A DNA stretch of 64,000 nucleotides, taken from contig NZ_JAAXGE010000002.1 of the NCBI RefSeq assembly GCF_014750685.1, positions 1-64,000 on the forward strand, in the 5' to 3' direction. Each line of letters starts with the position of its first letter. The stretch's first letter is position 1. A program made the translations under genes and the position numbers. Below are positions 36,739-46,477 of this stretch, one piece after another. The notes beneath the pieces are model-generated. The model made no database searches. It saw only the letters and a list, made by a program, of their open reading frames with translations, and was not told the origin of the DNA. This stretch comes from Bacteroides sp. GM023. GTDB taxonomy: Bacteria > Bacteroidota > Bacteroidia > Bacteroidales > Bacteroidaceae.

Positions 36739-38778
36739 ATGGAAAAGAAATTCAAAAGAACCACCGTCACATCGGCACTGCCGTATGCGAACGGGCCTGT
36801 CCACATCGGTCACTTAGCTGGTGTATACGTACCGGCAGATATTTATGTGCGTTATCTGCGTCTGAAGAAAGAAGATGTATTATTCATCGGCGGTTCGGAC
36901 GAACACGGGGTGCCCATCACTATCCGTGCGAAGAAAGAAGGAATTACACCGCAGGATGTAGTAGACCGTTACCATTCGCTGATTAAAAAATCATTCGAGG
37001 AGTTCGGTATCTCATTCGACGTATACAGCCGCACCACTTCACAGACGCATCACGACTTGGCTTCGGATTTCTTCAAGACATTGTATGACAAGGGAGAATT
37101 TATCGAAAGAACTTCCGAACAATACTACGACGAAGAAGCAAAAACATTCCTTGCCGACCGTTATATCACCGGAGAATGTCCGCACTGTCACTCTGAAGGC
37201 GCCTATGGCGACCAATGCGAGAAATGCGGAACTTCACTCTCGCCGACAGACCTTATCAATCCGAAAAGCGCCATCAGTGGCAGCAAACCGGTGATGAAAG
37301 AAACCAAGCACTGGTATCTCCCTCTCGACAAACACGAAGGCTGGCTGCGCAAATGGATTCTCGAAGACCACAAAGAATGGCGCCCGAACGTGTATGGCCA
37401 ATGCAAGAGCTGGCTCGACATGGGATTGCAACCACGTGCCGTAAGCCGTGACCTCGACTGGGGTATCCCTGTTCCCGTAGAAGGAGCGGAAGGAAAGGTG
37501 CTTTACGTATGGTTTGACGCTCCTATCGGATACATCTCCAACACGAAAGAACTTCTTCCCGATAGCTGGGAGACATGGTGGAAAGACCCTGAAACCCGTC
37601 TGCTGCATTTCATCGGAAAAGACAATATCGTGTTCCATTGCATCGTGTTCCCTGCCATGCTGAAGGCGGAAGGCAGCTATATCCTGCCGGACAACGTGCC
37701 GAGCAACGAGTTCCTGAACCTGGAAGGAGACAAAATCTCTACTTCACGTAACTGGGCTGTATGGTTGCACGAATACCTGGCAGAGTTCCCGGGCAAACAA
37801 GACGTGCTCCGCTATGTACTGACCGCCAATGCACCGGAAACAAAAGATAACGACTTCACTTGGAGAGATTTCCAGGCACGCAATAACAATGAGTTGGTTG
37901 CCGTATACGGTAACTTCGTGAACCGTGCTATGGTACTGACTCAGAAGTACTTCGACGGCTGCGTACCCGCACAAGGCGAGTTGACCGACTATGACAAGGA
38001 AACGCTGAAAGAATTTGCCGACGTAAAAGCGGAAGTAGAAAAGCTGCTCGACGTATTTAAATTCCGTGACGCACAGAAAGAAGCGATGAACCTGGCACGT
38101 ATCGGTAATAAATACCTTGCCGACACCGAACCGTGGAAACTGGCAAAAACAGACATGGAACGTGTAGGAACCATCCTGAATATCTCCTTGCAACTGGTTG
38201 CCAATCTTGCCATTGCTTTCGACCCGTTCCTGCCGTTCAGCTCGGAAAAACTCCGTAAGATGCTGAACATGGATACTTTCGAATGGTCTGAACTCGGAAG
38301 AGACAATCTGCTTCCTGTAGGTCACCAGTTGAACAAACCGGAATTGTTGTTCGAGAAAATCGAAGATGCTACTATCGAAGCACAGGTACAGAAGTTACTC
38401 GATACAAAGAAGGCAAACGAAGAAGCGAACTACAAAGCCAATCCGATTCGTCCGAACATCGAATTCGATGATTTTACGAAACTGGATATTCGCGTAGGCA
38501 CTATCCTTGAATGTCAGAAAGTTCCGAAAGCTGATAAATTGCTGCAATTCAAGATTGACGACGGACTGGAAACACGTACCATCGTATCGGGCATTGCCAA
38601 GCATTACCAACCGGAAGAACTGGTAGGCAAACAGGTGTGCTTCATCGCCAACCTTGCTCCGCGCAAACTGAAAGGTATCGTCAGCGAAGGCATGATTCTG
38701 AGTGCCGAGAATAACGACGGCAGCCTGGCAGTTATCATGCCGGGACGTGAAGTGAAGCCGGGTAGCGAAGTAAAATAA
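36739..38778 (+). CDS. metG: methionyl-tRNA synthetase, long form
   Basis: This 679-residue cytoplasmic enzyme charges tRNA-Met with methionine using ATP. The class I signatures are HIGH (in [13 protein letters not shown]) and a KMSKS-type loop, KISTS. A zinc knuckle reads [17 protein letters not shown]. The anticodon-binding helical domain follows, and a C-terminal tRNA-binding OB domain ([23 protein letters not shown]) completes the long form. I start at 36739 because the 22 residues added by the earlier frame start lie in the leader and promoter. The gene stands alone, with a promoter box 64 bp before it and a terminator 15 bp after. Confidence 0.96.
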   Translation: MEKKFKRTTVTSALPYANGPVHIGHLAGVYVPADIYVRYLRLKKEDVLFIGGSDEHGVPITIRAKKEGITPQDVVDRYHSLIKKSFEEFGISFDVYSRTTSQTHHDLASDFFKTLYDKGEFIERTSEQYYDEEAKTFLADRYITGECPHCHSEGAYGDQCEKCGTSLSPTDLINPKSAISGSKPVMKETKHWYLPLDKHEGWLRKWILEDHKEWRPNVYGQCKSWLDMGLQPRAVSRDLDWGIPVPVEGAEGKVLYVWFDAPIGYISNTKELLPDSWETWWKDPETRLLHFIGKDNIVFHCIVFPAMLKAEGSYILPDNVPSNEFLNLEGDKISTSRNWAVWLHEYLAEFPGKQDVLRYVLTANAPETKDNDFTWRDFQARNNNELVAVYGNFVNRAMVLTQKYFDGCVPAQGELTDYDKETLKEFADVKAEVEKLLDVFKFRDAQKEAMNLARIGNKYLADTEPWKLAKTDMERVGTILNISLQLVANLAIAFDPFLPFSSEKLRKMLNMDTFEWSELGRDNLLPVGHQLNKPELLFEKIEDATIEAQVQKLLDTKKANEEANYKANPIRPNIEFDDFTKLDIRVGTILECQKVPKADKLLQFKIDDGLETRTIVSGIAKHYQPEELVGKQVCFIANLAPRKLKGIVSEGMILSAENNDGSLAVIMPGREVKPGSEVK

Positions 38779-38793
38779 CAACCAACATAATAG

Positions 38794-38840
38794 AGAATAC
38801 ATGAAAAGCTATCCATGTGCGTAGCCTTTTCATGTATTCT
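38794..38840 (+). terminator. terminator of metG
   Basis: An 18-bp stem with one bulged G (38794-38811 with 38822-38840) encloses a 10-nt loop. TTTC follows. It separates metG from the surface-glycan cluster, whose first gene begins 15 bp later. Confidence 0.65.
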
Positions 38841-38854
38841 TTTCAAATAATGAT

Positions 38855-40303
38855 ATGAGCGAGGGACAATCACTAAAAGAGAAAACAGCAAAAGGATTAT
38901 TTTGGGGTGGGTTCAGTAACGGCATACAGCAGTTGCTAAATTTACTCTTCGGGATATTCCTCGCCCGCCTGTTGTCCCGTGAAGATTACGGTATGATAGG
39001 CATGCTTAGCATCTTCTCGCTGATAGCCGGTAGCCTGCAGGAAAGTGGATTCACAGCTGCGCTTACCAACAAGAGGGAAGTGCGGCATCAAGACTATAAT
39101 GCAGTGTTCTGGTTCAGCTCCGGAATGGGGCTCACGCTATATATCGTGTTATTTTTCTGTGCTCCCTACATAGCAAAGTTCTATGATAACCCCGCCTTGA
39201 CACCGTTGGCACGTTATTCATTTCTGGGATTCTTCATTTCCAGTCTCGGAACTGCCCAAAGCGCCTATATGTTTCGCAACCTGATGGTGAAACAAAAGGC
39301 TGTTTCAGCACTGGTCAGTCTTACCATTTCGGGAACCATAGGTGTGACTATGGCATACTACGGCATGGCTTATTGGGGATATGCAACGCAAAGTCTCATT
39401 TACGTATTCTCCGTTACTTGCTGTTATTGGTATTTCTCCCCCTGGCGCCCAAGCATACGCATCAACCTGAAGCCGCTGAAAGGAATGATTGCCTTCAGCA
39501 GCCGGTTACTGATAACAAATATATTCACCAACATCAATAACAACATCCTGTCCGTAATTCTCGGCAAGTTCTACTCGGAGCAAGACGTCGGAGACTTCAA
39601 CCAAGCCAACAAATGGAACGCTATGGGATATTCCGTAATCTACGGGATGGTAAGAGAAGTGGCACAACCCACATTGTCCAGCGTCACAGACGACCATGAA
39701 CGCCAGAAACGCATCTTCCGCAAAATGCTCCGTTTCACAGCATTCATTTCTTTCCCCGCCCTGTTCGGCCTGTCGTTTATTACGCCGGAGCTGATTACTA
39801 TCACCATCACGTCCAAGTGGGCGGTAAGTGCGGAAATCTTGAGGATATTATGTATCGGAAGCGCATTCCTCGCCATCGGCAACCTCTACTCGAACCTGAT
39901 TATCAGTAAGGGGAAATCAAATATTTATATGTGGAGCACCATCATTCTGGGCGTTGTGCAAGTATCAATGATGCTCTATTGCAGCAGTTATGGCATTTCC
40001 ACATTGGTGAAATATTACGTCTGCATCAATATCGCCTGGCTGGCAGTGTGGCAGTATTTTGTATGGCGGGAGATACGGTTGAGCGTGTTCCAGGCTTTGA
40101 AAGACATCTGCCCCTTTGCCATTATTGCCGCCGGAAGTATGTTGGCGGCACACTATTGCACCCGTGATATATCCAATATATACTTATTGCTGGCTGCCAA
40201 AATCGTTGTTGCGGGCACCTTATATACAGCGGCCATGTGGATAAGCGGCTCAGTCACATTCAAGGAAAGTGTTCAGTACTTCTGCAAAAAGAAGAAGAAG
40301 TAA
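38855..40303 (+). CDS. polysaccharide flippase (Wzx/WzxC-like, MOP family)
   Basis: This 482-residue inner-membrane protein has about 12-14 predicted membrane spans. The N-terminus (KEKTAKGLFWGGFSNGIQQ, FGIFLARLLSREDYG) is typical of O-antigen and teichuronic-type exporters of the MOP superfamily. It should flip lipid-linked oligosaccharide repeat units to the periplasm. It is the first gene of a plus-strand cluster of glycosyltransferases, with 20 bp to the next gene. No Wzy polymerase or initiating transferase lies in the window, so those steps are encoded elsewhere or the product is a short oligosaccharide. Confidence 0.88.
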   Translation: MSEGQSLKEKTAKGLFWGGFSNGIQQLLNLLFGIFLARLLSREDYGMIGMLSIFSLIAGSLQESGFTAALTNKREVRHQDYNAVFWFSSGMGLTLYIVLFFCAPYIAKFYDNPALTPLARYSFLGFFISSLGTAQSAYMFRNLMVKQKAVSALVSLTISGTIGVTMAYYGMAYWGYATQSLIYVFSVTCCYWYFSPWRPSIRINLKPLKGMIAFSSRLLITNIFTNINNNILSVILGKFYSEQDVGDFNQANKWNAMGYSVIYGMVREVAQPTLSSVTDDHERQKRIFRKMLRFTAFISFPALFGLSFITPELITITITSKWAVSAEILRILCIGSAFLAIGNLYSNLIISKGKSNIYMWSTIILGVVQVSMMLYCSSYGISTLVKYYVCINIAWLAVWQYFVWREIRLSVFQALKDICPFAIIAAGSMLAAHYCTRDISNIYLLLAAKIVVAGTLYTAAMWISGSVTFKESVQYFCKKKKK

Positions 40304-40323
40304 AATCCAAAAGGAGAAGAAGC

Positions 40324-41313
40324 ATGATGGAGAAAATACCTGTTTTTTTTACATTTGACAGAAACTACGTAGTAGCGGCCGAGGTCGCTATTTACTCCAT
40401 GCTGAAATACGCCTCGCCAAAGTATGAATACAAGCTGTATGTACTCCATACGGACATTCCTGAACATCTGCAAGAAGAAATAATCCGATTAGTAGGTAAA
40501 TTCAGGAATGCGTCCCTCGAGTTTATCGACACCTCTTCTTTTGATGATGATAAGAATATCCTCCGGAGCAAAGCCCACTTCTCCAAGGAAATATACTACA
40601 AACTTATTGCAGCCGAAATATTCCCCCAGTATGACCGGATTATCTGTACCGATGTAGATGTCGTATTCACCGGCGACATATCCGAATCTTATTTCATGCA
40701 TCAGGACAAATTCTTCTATTTTGCAGGAATAGGGCAGATATTGGAAAGCGACCGCGTCAAGAACTACAAGGATAAGTTCACCACAGAAGAGATAGAAATA
40801 CTGAAGAAAGAAATTGCCGCCGGATACCTGCTGATGAACTTAAAGACAATCAGGGAACATTCGATGCAGAAGAAGCTGACAGATTACTATAAAGCCAACT
40901 ACCACAAGCTATGCTTGCCGGAACAGGACTGCATTATCCTGTGCTGCTGGCCGTACATCGAATATCTCCCGATAAAATTCTGCGTGTGCAATCACTATTA
41001 TAAGACAAATCCCGATACAACGGCTTTCTATCAGGACAACGACGGCCTGCCGAAAGCACACGAAGAAGCACGCCGCCTGTTCAAGGAAGCTTTAGATAAT
41101 CCCGTGCAACTTCATTATGTGGGAGAAAACAAGCCTTGGAACAGCCTTTCGGTTATCAAACACGGAGTCTGGCTATCCTTGCTCCGCGAATCCGGCTGCA
41201 CAGCCAGATTCCTGAAAGAACTGCCGGGCTTCATACAAAAAAGAGCAAGGAAATACAGCCTGAAACGTTTCTTATCAAAAGTTTCATCCCGTCTTTCCTC
41301 TAAAAAACAGTAA
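40324..41313 (+). CDS. GT8-family glycosyltransferase
   Basis: This 329-residue retaining GT-A enzyme of the LgtC/glycogenin type transfers hexose, usually galactose or glucose, from a UDP-sugar. It opens with IPVFFTFDRNYV and shows the metal-binding DXD as CTDVDVVF. It also has YLLMNLKTIREH, PEQDCIILCCW and a C-terminal HYVGENKPWN motif, all GT8 signatures. The start at 40324 is set by AGGAG 7 nt upstream; the ATG at 40327 is equally placed. A basic C-terminal tail (KRARKYSLKRFLSK) may bind the membrane. It lies 20 bp after the flippase and 2 bp before the WbsX-like gene. Confidence 0.87.
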   Translation: MMEKIPVFFTFDRNYVVAAEVAIYSMLKYASPKYEYKLYVLHTDIPEHLQEEIIRLVGKFRNASLEFIDTSSFDDDKNILRSKAHFSKEIYYKLIAAEIFPQYDRIICTDVDVVFTGDISESYFMHQDKFFYFAGIGQILESDRVKNYKDKFTTEEIEILKKEIAAGYLLMNLKTIREHSMQKKLTDYYKANYHKLCLPEQDCIILCCWPYIEYLPIKFCVCNHYYKTNPDTTAFYQDNDGLPKAHEEARRLFKEALDNPVQLHYVGENKPWNSLSVIKHGVWLSLLRESGCTARFLKELPGFIQKRARKYSLKRFLSKVSSRLSSKKQ

Positions 41314-41315
41314 TT

Positions 41316-42413
41316 ATGAATAGCAATCAAGTACGTGTCATAGCCTTTTATCTTCCCCAATATCACCCCACTGCCGAGAATGACCAATGGTGGGGCAAAG
41401 GGTTCACTGAATGGACGAATGTGGGCAAAGCCCGGCCGTTATTTCACGGGCACTATCAGCCCCGTGTTCCTGCTGACTTGGGCTATTATGACCTGCGAGT
41501 GCCCGAAACCCGTATAGAGCAGGCTGAAATGGCCGAAAAATACGGAGTAGAAGGTTTCTGTTACTGGCACTATTGGTTTGGCAACGGACGGCAACTCCTG
41601 CAACGCCCCTTTCAGGAAGTACTGGCATCCGGCAAGCCCGATTTCCCCTTCTGCCTTTCATGGGCTAATCATAGCTGGGAAGACAAGCAATTCAGCAAAG
41701 AGGGAACCCACCGGGTACTCATGGAACAACTCTATCCGGGCGAAGCGGACGAGACAGCCCATTTCAACACATTGCTTCCTGCTTTTAAAGACCATCGCTA
41801 CATATGCGTAGACGACAAGCCCGTATTCATGGTATATAACCCCTTCGAGTTGCCCGACGCCAAACGGTTTATCGGACTATGGCAGAAACTCGCCCGTGAA
41901 AACGGTCTGAAAGGTATCCATTTCATCGGACAGACCAATAATGCCAACGAAGTGCAGGTGCTAAAAGGAATGGGATTTGATGCCGTCAACATTGTCAGAC
42001 TGTTCGACTTCTTCAAACAGGACTACTCCCTCCTTGAAAAAGTTCACATGAAAGCCATGCGTATCATTTTCAAAAGAGGACGTGTCGTTGACTACGCCCG
42101 GGCTGCCAAGTTCTTCACCGGCACCGAAGACCGGGAGACGGACTGCTACCCGACCATCATTCCTAACTGGGACCACTCCCCGCGCTCCGGCAGAAAAGGA
42201 CATATCCTCATTCATTCCACACCGGAGAAGTTCAAGAAGCATATACTCCAAACGTTCGCCAATGTCATTCACAAGCCTGAGGACAAGCGCATTGTCTTCC
42301 TCAAATCATGGAACGAATGGGCGGAAGGTAACTACATGGAACCGGATTTGAAGTTCGGGCTTTCTTATCTCGAAGCATTAAAAGAAGCAATGAACGAAAC
42401 CAGCCAAAAATAA
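41316..42413 (+). CDS. WbsX-like glycan biosynthesis protein (GH99-like domain)
   Basis: This 365-residue protein belongs to the Glyco_tran_WbsX family. Its signatures are VIAFYLPQYHP, WWGKGFTEWTNV, FCYWHYWFGNG, FCLSWANHSW and the closing SWNEWAEGNYMEPD. The fold is a TIM barrel related to GH99. Members sit in O-antigen and capsule clusters and were first named as glycosyltransferases, but their chemistry is not well settled. It is cytoplasmic, with no signal. It lies 2 bp after GT8 and 6 bp before the next gene, so translation is coupled. Confidence 0.85.
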   Translation: MNSNQVRVIAFYLPQYHPTAENDQWWGKGFTEWTNVGKARPLFHGHYQPRVPADLGYYDLRVPETRIEQAEMAEKYGVEGFCYWHYWFGNGRQLLQRPFQEVLASGKPDFPFCLSWANHSWEDKQFSKEGTHRVLMEQLYPGEADETAHFNTLLPAFKDHRYICVDDKPVFMVYNPFELPDAKRFIGLWQKLARENGLKGIHFIGQTNNANEVQVLKGMGFDAVNIVRLFDFFKQDYSLLEKVHMKAMRIIFKRGRVVDYARAAKFFTGTEDRETDCYPTIIPNWDHSPRSGRKGHILIHSTPEKFKKHILQTFANVIHKPEDKRIVFLKSWNEWAEGNYMEPDLKFGLSYLEALKEAMNETSQK

Positions 42414-42419
42414 CAGCAT

Positions 42420-43334
42420 ATGATGACTCCAGCACCTATCCTTTTATTCGTATACAATCGGCCGGAACACGTCCGCCAATGCATCGCCTCTTTACAGGCC
42501 AATGAGCTGGCGGCACAAAGCCCACTCTTCATATACTCCGACGCAGCCAAAACTCCTGAAAGCCGGGAAGGCGTGGAACAGACCCGCCGATTCATCCGCG
42601 ACATTGACGGGTTTGCCTCTGTCACTATCATCGAACGGGAACAGAACTGGGGCTTGGCACGAAGCATCATTGACGGAGTAACCACTCAGGTAAACCACTT
42701 CGGAAGAGTGATTGTAATGGAAGACGACCTCATCGCCGCCCCCTTTTTCCTGCAATTCATGAATGACACACTCGAGACGTACAAGGACGAGCCACGTGTA
42801 GGACATATTCAGGGCTGCGATTTCACGCAAGACACTTCCCTGCCCGATACCTTTCTCATCAAATGGACAGGCAGTTGGGGATGGGGCACCTGGGACAGGG
42901 CTTGGAAACTGTTCAATCCGAATGGCAAGGAACTTCTCCAACAATTGGAAGAGCGCAATCTCACTCACAGATTCGACTTCAACAGCACTTACGGTTATAC
43001 ACGGATGCTGCGCAGACAAATCGAAGGAAAGAATAACTCATGGGCCATCCGCTGGAACGCCAGCCTATTCCTGGCAGACATACTTTCACTAAATGCCGGA
43101 CGTTCACTCATCCGGAACACCGGCTTCGACGGCAGCGGAACCAATTGCGGTGGCGGGGGATTGTATGACTCAACCCTATGGTTGAACCCGCTTCCGGTGA
43201 AAAAGCTATCGCCGATAGAAGAAAACGAGAAAGCCAGAGAAGCATTTGTGCGCTACTATCACCGTACAAATTGCTTTATGGCAAAGGCCATCCGAAGAAT
43301 AAAACGCACATTGAAGGGAGATTTCGGAGCATGA
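42420..43334 (+). CDS. GT2-like (GT-A) glycosyltransferase
   Basis: This 304-residue GT-A enzyme opens with APILLFVYNRPEHVRQCI and has the DXD-type site VIVMEDDLIAAP. It also carries the acceptor-site segment GSWGWGTWDRAW, seen in sugar transferases related to the GNT-I/GT2 group of O-antigen clusters. The C-terminus is basic. Either ATG 42420 or 42423 may be used. The last codon overlaps the next start (ATGA at 43331-43334), which shows translational coupling. Donor and acceptor sugars are unknown. Confidence 0.78.
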   Translation: MMTPAPILLFVYNRPEHVRQCIASLQANELAAQSPLFIYSDAAKTPESREGVEQTRRFIRDIDGFASVTIIEREQNWGLARSIIDGVTTQVNHFGRVIVMEDDLIAAPFFLQFMNDTLETYKDEPRVGHIQGCDFTQDTSLPDTFLIKWTGSWGWGTWDRAWKLFNPNGKELLQQLEERNLTHRFDFNSTYGYTRMLRRQIEGKNNSWAIRWNASLFLADILSLNAGRSLIRNTGFDGSGTNCGGGGLYDSTLWLNPLPVKKLSPIEENEKAREAFVRYYHRTNCFMAKAIRRIKRTLKGDFGA

Positions 43335-44419
43335 AAATCTATTATTACCACACACGTCCCATACAGGAAGCACTGGAAGAATGGAAAAACCACCTGCACC
43401 CCGGACACATCTTATACGGGCTCACGCACTTCGAAAAGCAGGGCATCACCCCGATACTCCATCGTTACCGCCGATTCTCATCCCGGTTACGGTTTTCGCT
43501 CTACAACTTCTTTGAAATCATACGTTGCAAAGAGCCGTATGACCTGTTATACGGCACCTCTTTCTACGGATTGGAACTTGTCATCTTTTTCCATGCGCTG
43601 GGACTGTACCGCAAACCTATCGCCATTTGGCATCATCAGGCAGTAGTTCGCAACTCCGGCAAACTGAAAAACCTGATTTCACGCTTCTACTATAAAGGTA
43701 TCGACCAAATGTTCTTTTTCAGCCAGGCATTGATAGACGATTCGCTAAAATCGGGCAAAGTCACCGCCGACCAACTGCATCTGATACATTGGGGAGCCGA
43801 CCTTGCTTTTTACGACTATCTGAAACAGCATCTTCCCGCCGCAAAAGACGAGAATCAAGAGAATCACGAAAATCAAGAGAAAGCGTTTATCACTACCGGA
43901 AAAGAGAACCGCGACTTCGCCACCCTGTTAAAAGCATTTGCCGACACAGGACTCCCCATCGACATTTTCACTACGCCTGACAAGGACTACGAACGACTGT
44001 TGCAACAATACACATCGTACACCAATATACGGACACATATCACCAACGGCATCATTCCTCACAAACTTGCCATAGAAGTGTGCCGTTCAAAAGTGGTAGT
44101 AATCTGTTGCCTCAACTTCCCCTATACAGTCGGGCTGACCACCCTGGTAGAAGCATTCGCACTGAGGCTTCCGGTGATTTGCAGCCGCAATCCCAAGTTC
44201 GAGATGGACATCGAAAAAGAAGAAGCCGGCATCTACGTAGACTATAACGACATCGAAGGATGGAAACGAGCCATCCACTACCTTTCCACCCATCCCGAAG
44301 AGGCACAGCGGATGGGAGCCAACGGTCGCAAACTGGCGGAACGGGAGTTTAATTTGGAACATTACAGCCGCGAATTATCCGAAAGACTGGTGGATACGGT
44401 AAAAACTTACCGCAAATAA
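43331..44419 (+). CDS. GT-B glycosyltransferase (GT4-like)
   Basis: This 362-residue GT-B enzyme starts MKIYYYHTRPIQEALEEW. The nucleotide-sugar-binding half contains FITTGKENRDFATLL, a PYTVGLTTLVEAFALRLPVI loop equivalent to the E-x7-E region, and a C-terminal ANGRKLAEREFNLEHY. At the domain junction is a small repeat-encoded insert (ENQENHENQEK) from near-identical 9-bp units around 43850-43880, which may vary in length between strains. It overlaps the preceding gene by 4 bp and ends the first operon of the cluster. The sugar is unknown. Confidence 0.8.
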   Translation: MKIYYYHTRPIQEALEEWKNHLHPGHILYGLTHFEKQGITPILHRYRRFSSRLRFSLYNFFEIIRCKEPYDLLYGTSFYGLELVIFFHALGLYRKPIAIWHHQAVVRNSGKLKNLISRFYYKGIDQMFFFSQALIDDSLKSGKVTADQLHLIHWGADLAFYDYLKQHLPAAKDENQENHENQEKAFITTGKENRDFATLLKAFADTGLPIDIFTTPDKDYERLLQQYTSYTNIRTHITNGIIPHKLAIEVCRSKVVVICCLNFPYTVGLTTLVEAFALRLPVICSRNPKFEMDIEKEEAGIYVDYNDIEGWKRAIHYLSTHPEEAQRMGANGRKLAEREFNLEHYSRELSERLVDTVKTYRK

Positions 44420-44441
44420 CCATAGATTTACAACGAAAAAT

Positions 44442-44449
44442 GTAACTTT
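44442..44449 (+). promoter_or_regulatory. internal promoter -7 box (TAACTTTG) of the glycan cluster
   Basis: TAACTTTG matches TAnnTTTG and lies only 13-19 bp upstream of the next start codon. Transcripts would begin about 6-12 nt before the ATG, leaving almost no leader, and no Shine-Dalgarno-like site is seen. It splits the glycan genes into two transcription units. Confidence 0.5.
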
Positions 44450-44461
44450 GCATAAACTTTT

Positions 44462-45733
44462 ATGCCCATGAGAGTCCTGATTATAAATACATCCGAGCGA
44501 ATAGGTGGAGCAGCCATCGCAGCAAGCCGGCTAATGGAATCACTGAAGAACAACGGTATCAAGGCCAAAATGCTGGTACGCGACAAGCAGACTGACCAAA
44601 TCAGTGTGGTTAGCCTGAAAGGGAATTGGCTGCAAGTATGGAAATTCATGTGGGAACGCATCGTTATCTGGAGTGCCAACCGTTTCCGCCGTTACCACTT
44701 GTTTGACGTGGACATTGCCAATACGGGGACGGATATTACATCACTCCCTGAATTTCGCCAGGCCGACGTTATCCACTTGCACTGGATTAACCAGGGAATG
44801 CTCTCATTGAGTGACATACGGAAGATACTTGTATCCGGCAAACCCGTAGTCTGGACAATGCACGATATGTGGCCATGTACGGGTATCTGCCATTATGCAC
44901 GGGAATGCAAGAACTACCAGCAGGAATGCCACAACTGCACCTATATCTATAAAGGCGGATGGCGGAAGGACTTATCTTACCGCATTTTCCACAAGAAACA
45001 AAAGCTATACAGCCAGGCTCCCATCCATTTCGTCACTTGCAGCCGCTGGCTGAAAGAACAGGCCAAATCCAGTGCGCTGCTTGAAGGGAAAAGCGTCACT
45101 AATATCCCGAATGCCATCAATACTAATCTGTTCAAGCCAATGGACAAGCAGAAAGCACGGGCTAAATTCATGTTGCCGGAAGACAAGAAGCTGATTCTAT
45201 TCGGCTCGCTGAAGATTACCGACAAACGCAAAGGGGTGGATTATCTCATCGAAGCCTGCAAACTGCTGGCAGAGAAGCATCCCGAATGGAAAGATTCGTT
45301 GGGAGTCGTCGTATTCGGCAACCAGTCGCAGCAACTGCAAGAAATGCTTCCTTTCCGCGTCTATCCGCTCCCTTATATGAAGAATGAGCACGAGATAGTA
45401 GATATCTACAATGCCGTAGACCTCTTTGCCATCCCGTCCCTGGAAGAGAATCTTCCAAACATGATTATGGAAGCAATGGCTTGCGGAGTGCCCTGCGTAG
45501 GATTCAACGTAGGCGGTATCCCCGAAATGATTGACCATCTGCACAACGGCTACGTAGCCCGATATAAATCTTCGGAAGATTTAGCCAACGGCATATACTG
45601 GATTTTGACGGAGCCGGAATATGACGAACTCTCCGCGCAAGCCTGCCGCAAGGTAGTGGCCAACTACTCGGAAAGCATCATTGCCAAGAAATATACAGAT
45701 GTCTACAACAAAATAACGGGAAAATATGCATAG
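44462..45733 (+). CDS. GT4-family glycosyltransferase
   Basis: This 423-residue GT-B enzyme begins with the glycine-rich loop SERIGGAAIAASRL. It then shows HLHWINQG, WTMHDMWPCTGICHY with a Cys-rich patch (CHYARECKNYQQECHNC), and the donor-site motif PSLEENLPNMIMEAMACGVPCVGF, which carries the E-x7-E pair. This Cys-rich type is common in colanic-acid-like (WcaC/WcaL-style) transferases. The start could be 44462 or 44468, both within about 12 nt of the predicted transcript start. It overlaps the next gene by 8 bp. The sugar is unknown. Confidence 0.87.
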   Translation: MPMRVLIINTSERIGGAAIAASRLMESLKNNGIKAKMLVRDKQTDQISVVSLKGNWLQVWKFMWERIVIWSANRFRRYHLFDVDIANTGTDITSLPEFRQADVIHLHWINQGMLSLSDIRKILVSGKPVVWTMHDMWPCTGICHYARECKNYQQECHNCTYIYKGGWRKDLSYRIFHKKQKLYSQAPIHFVTCSRWLKEQAKSSALLEGKSVTNIPNAINTNLFKPMDKQKARAKFMLPEDKKLILFGSLKITDKRKGVDYLIEACKLLAEKHPEWKDSLGVVVFGNQSQQLQEMLPFRVYPLPYMKNEHEIVDIYNAVDLFAIPSLEENLPNMIMEAMACGVPCVGFNVGGIPEMIDHLHNGYVARYKSSEDLANGIYWILTEPEYDELSAQACRKVVANYSESIIAKKYTDVYNKITGKYA

Positions 45734-46475
45734 CGTCCACCCTACTCCCAAGTTCTCGATTATCACGGTGACATACAACGCTGAGAAGGTGCTGGAAGAC
45801 ACGATTCAAAGTGTCATCTCGCAAACGTACCATCACGTGGAATATATCATCGTGGACGGAGCTTCCAAGGATGGGACTTTAGCCATTATCGACCGCTACC
45901 GTGAGCGGATACACACCGTAGTGAGCGAGCCGGACAAAGGACTGTATGACGCCATGAATAAAGGAATCGCCCTCGCCGGTGGCGACTACCTTTGCTTCCT
46001 GAACGCGGGCGACTGCTTTCACGAAGACGACACGTTGCAACAAATGGTGCACAGCATCAATGGCAACGAACTTCCCGACGTACTCTACGGAGAAACCGCC
46101 ATCGTAGACAAAGACAGGCACTTCCTGCGTATGCGCCGGCTGGCCGCCCCGGAAAGACTGACCTGGAAAAGTTTCAAACAGGGAATGCTGGTCTGCCACC
46201 AGGCTTTCTTCCCCCGCCACACGCTGGTGGAACCCTACAATCTGAACTATCGCTTTTCCGCCGACTTCGACTGGTGCATCCGCATCATGAAGAAAGCGCG
46301 TACACTCCACAATACCCACTTGACGATTATCGACTATCTGGACGAAGGAATGACTACCCGCAACCGGAAAGCGTCTCTCAAAGAAAGATTCCGTATCATG
46401 GCTACACACTACGGACTGATTGGCACCGTAGCCCGTCATGCCTGGTTTGTCCTGCGGTTAGTAACCCGACACTGA
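45726..46475 (+). CDS. GT2-family glycosyltransferase
   Basis: This 249-residue inverting GT-A enzyme has the GT2 fold signatures SIITVTYNAEKVLEDTI, EYIIVDGASKDGT, SEPDKGLYDAMNKGI, the metal site FLNAGDCF, and the base/acceptor segment FSADFDWCIRIMKKA. It resembles the WcaA-type transferases of capsule clusters. It overlaps the preceding gene by 8 bp. It ends only 2 bp before the ECF sigma factor gene, so the sigma factor is probably transcribed from the glycan promoter at 44442. Confidence 0.88.
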   Translation: MHSVHPTPKFSIITVTYNAEKVLEDTIQSVISQTYHHVEYIIVDGASKDGTLAIIDRYRERIHTVVSEPDKGLYDAMNKGIALAGGDYLCFLNAGDCFHEDDTLQQMVHSINGNELPDVLYGETAIVDKDRHFLRMRRLAAPERLTWKSFKQGMLVCHQAFFPRHTLVEPYNLNYRFSADFDWCIRIMKKARTLHNTHLTIIDYLDEGMTTRNRKASLKERFRIMATHYGLIGTVARHAWFVLRLVTRH

Positions 46476-46477
46476 TT

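Noticed and set aside
37744..38325. 193-codon minus-strand reading frame
   Set aside because: Antisense shadow of metG with no domain.
45992..46477. N-terminal extension of the sigma-factor frame
   Set aside because: It overlaps the GT2 gene in another frame. The real sigma factor starts at 46478 with MTYSKEKKYKDF.
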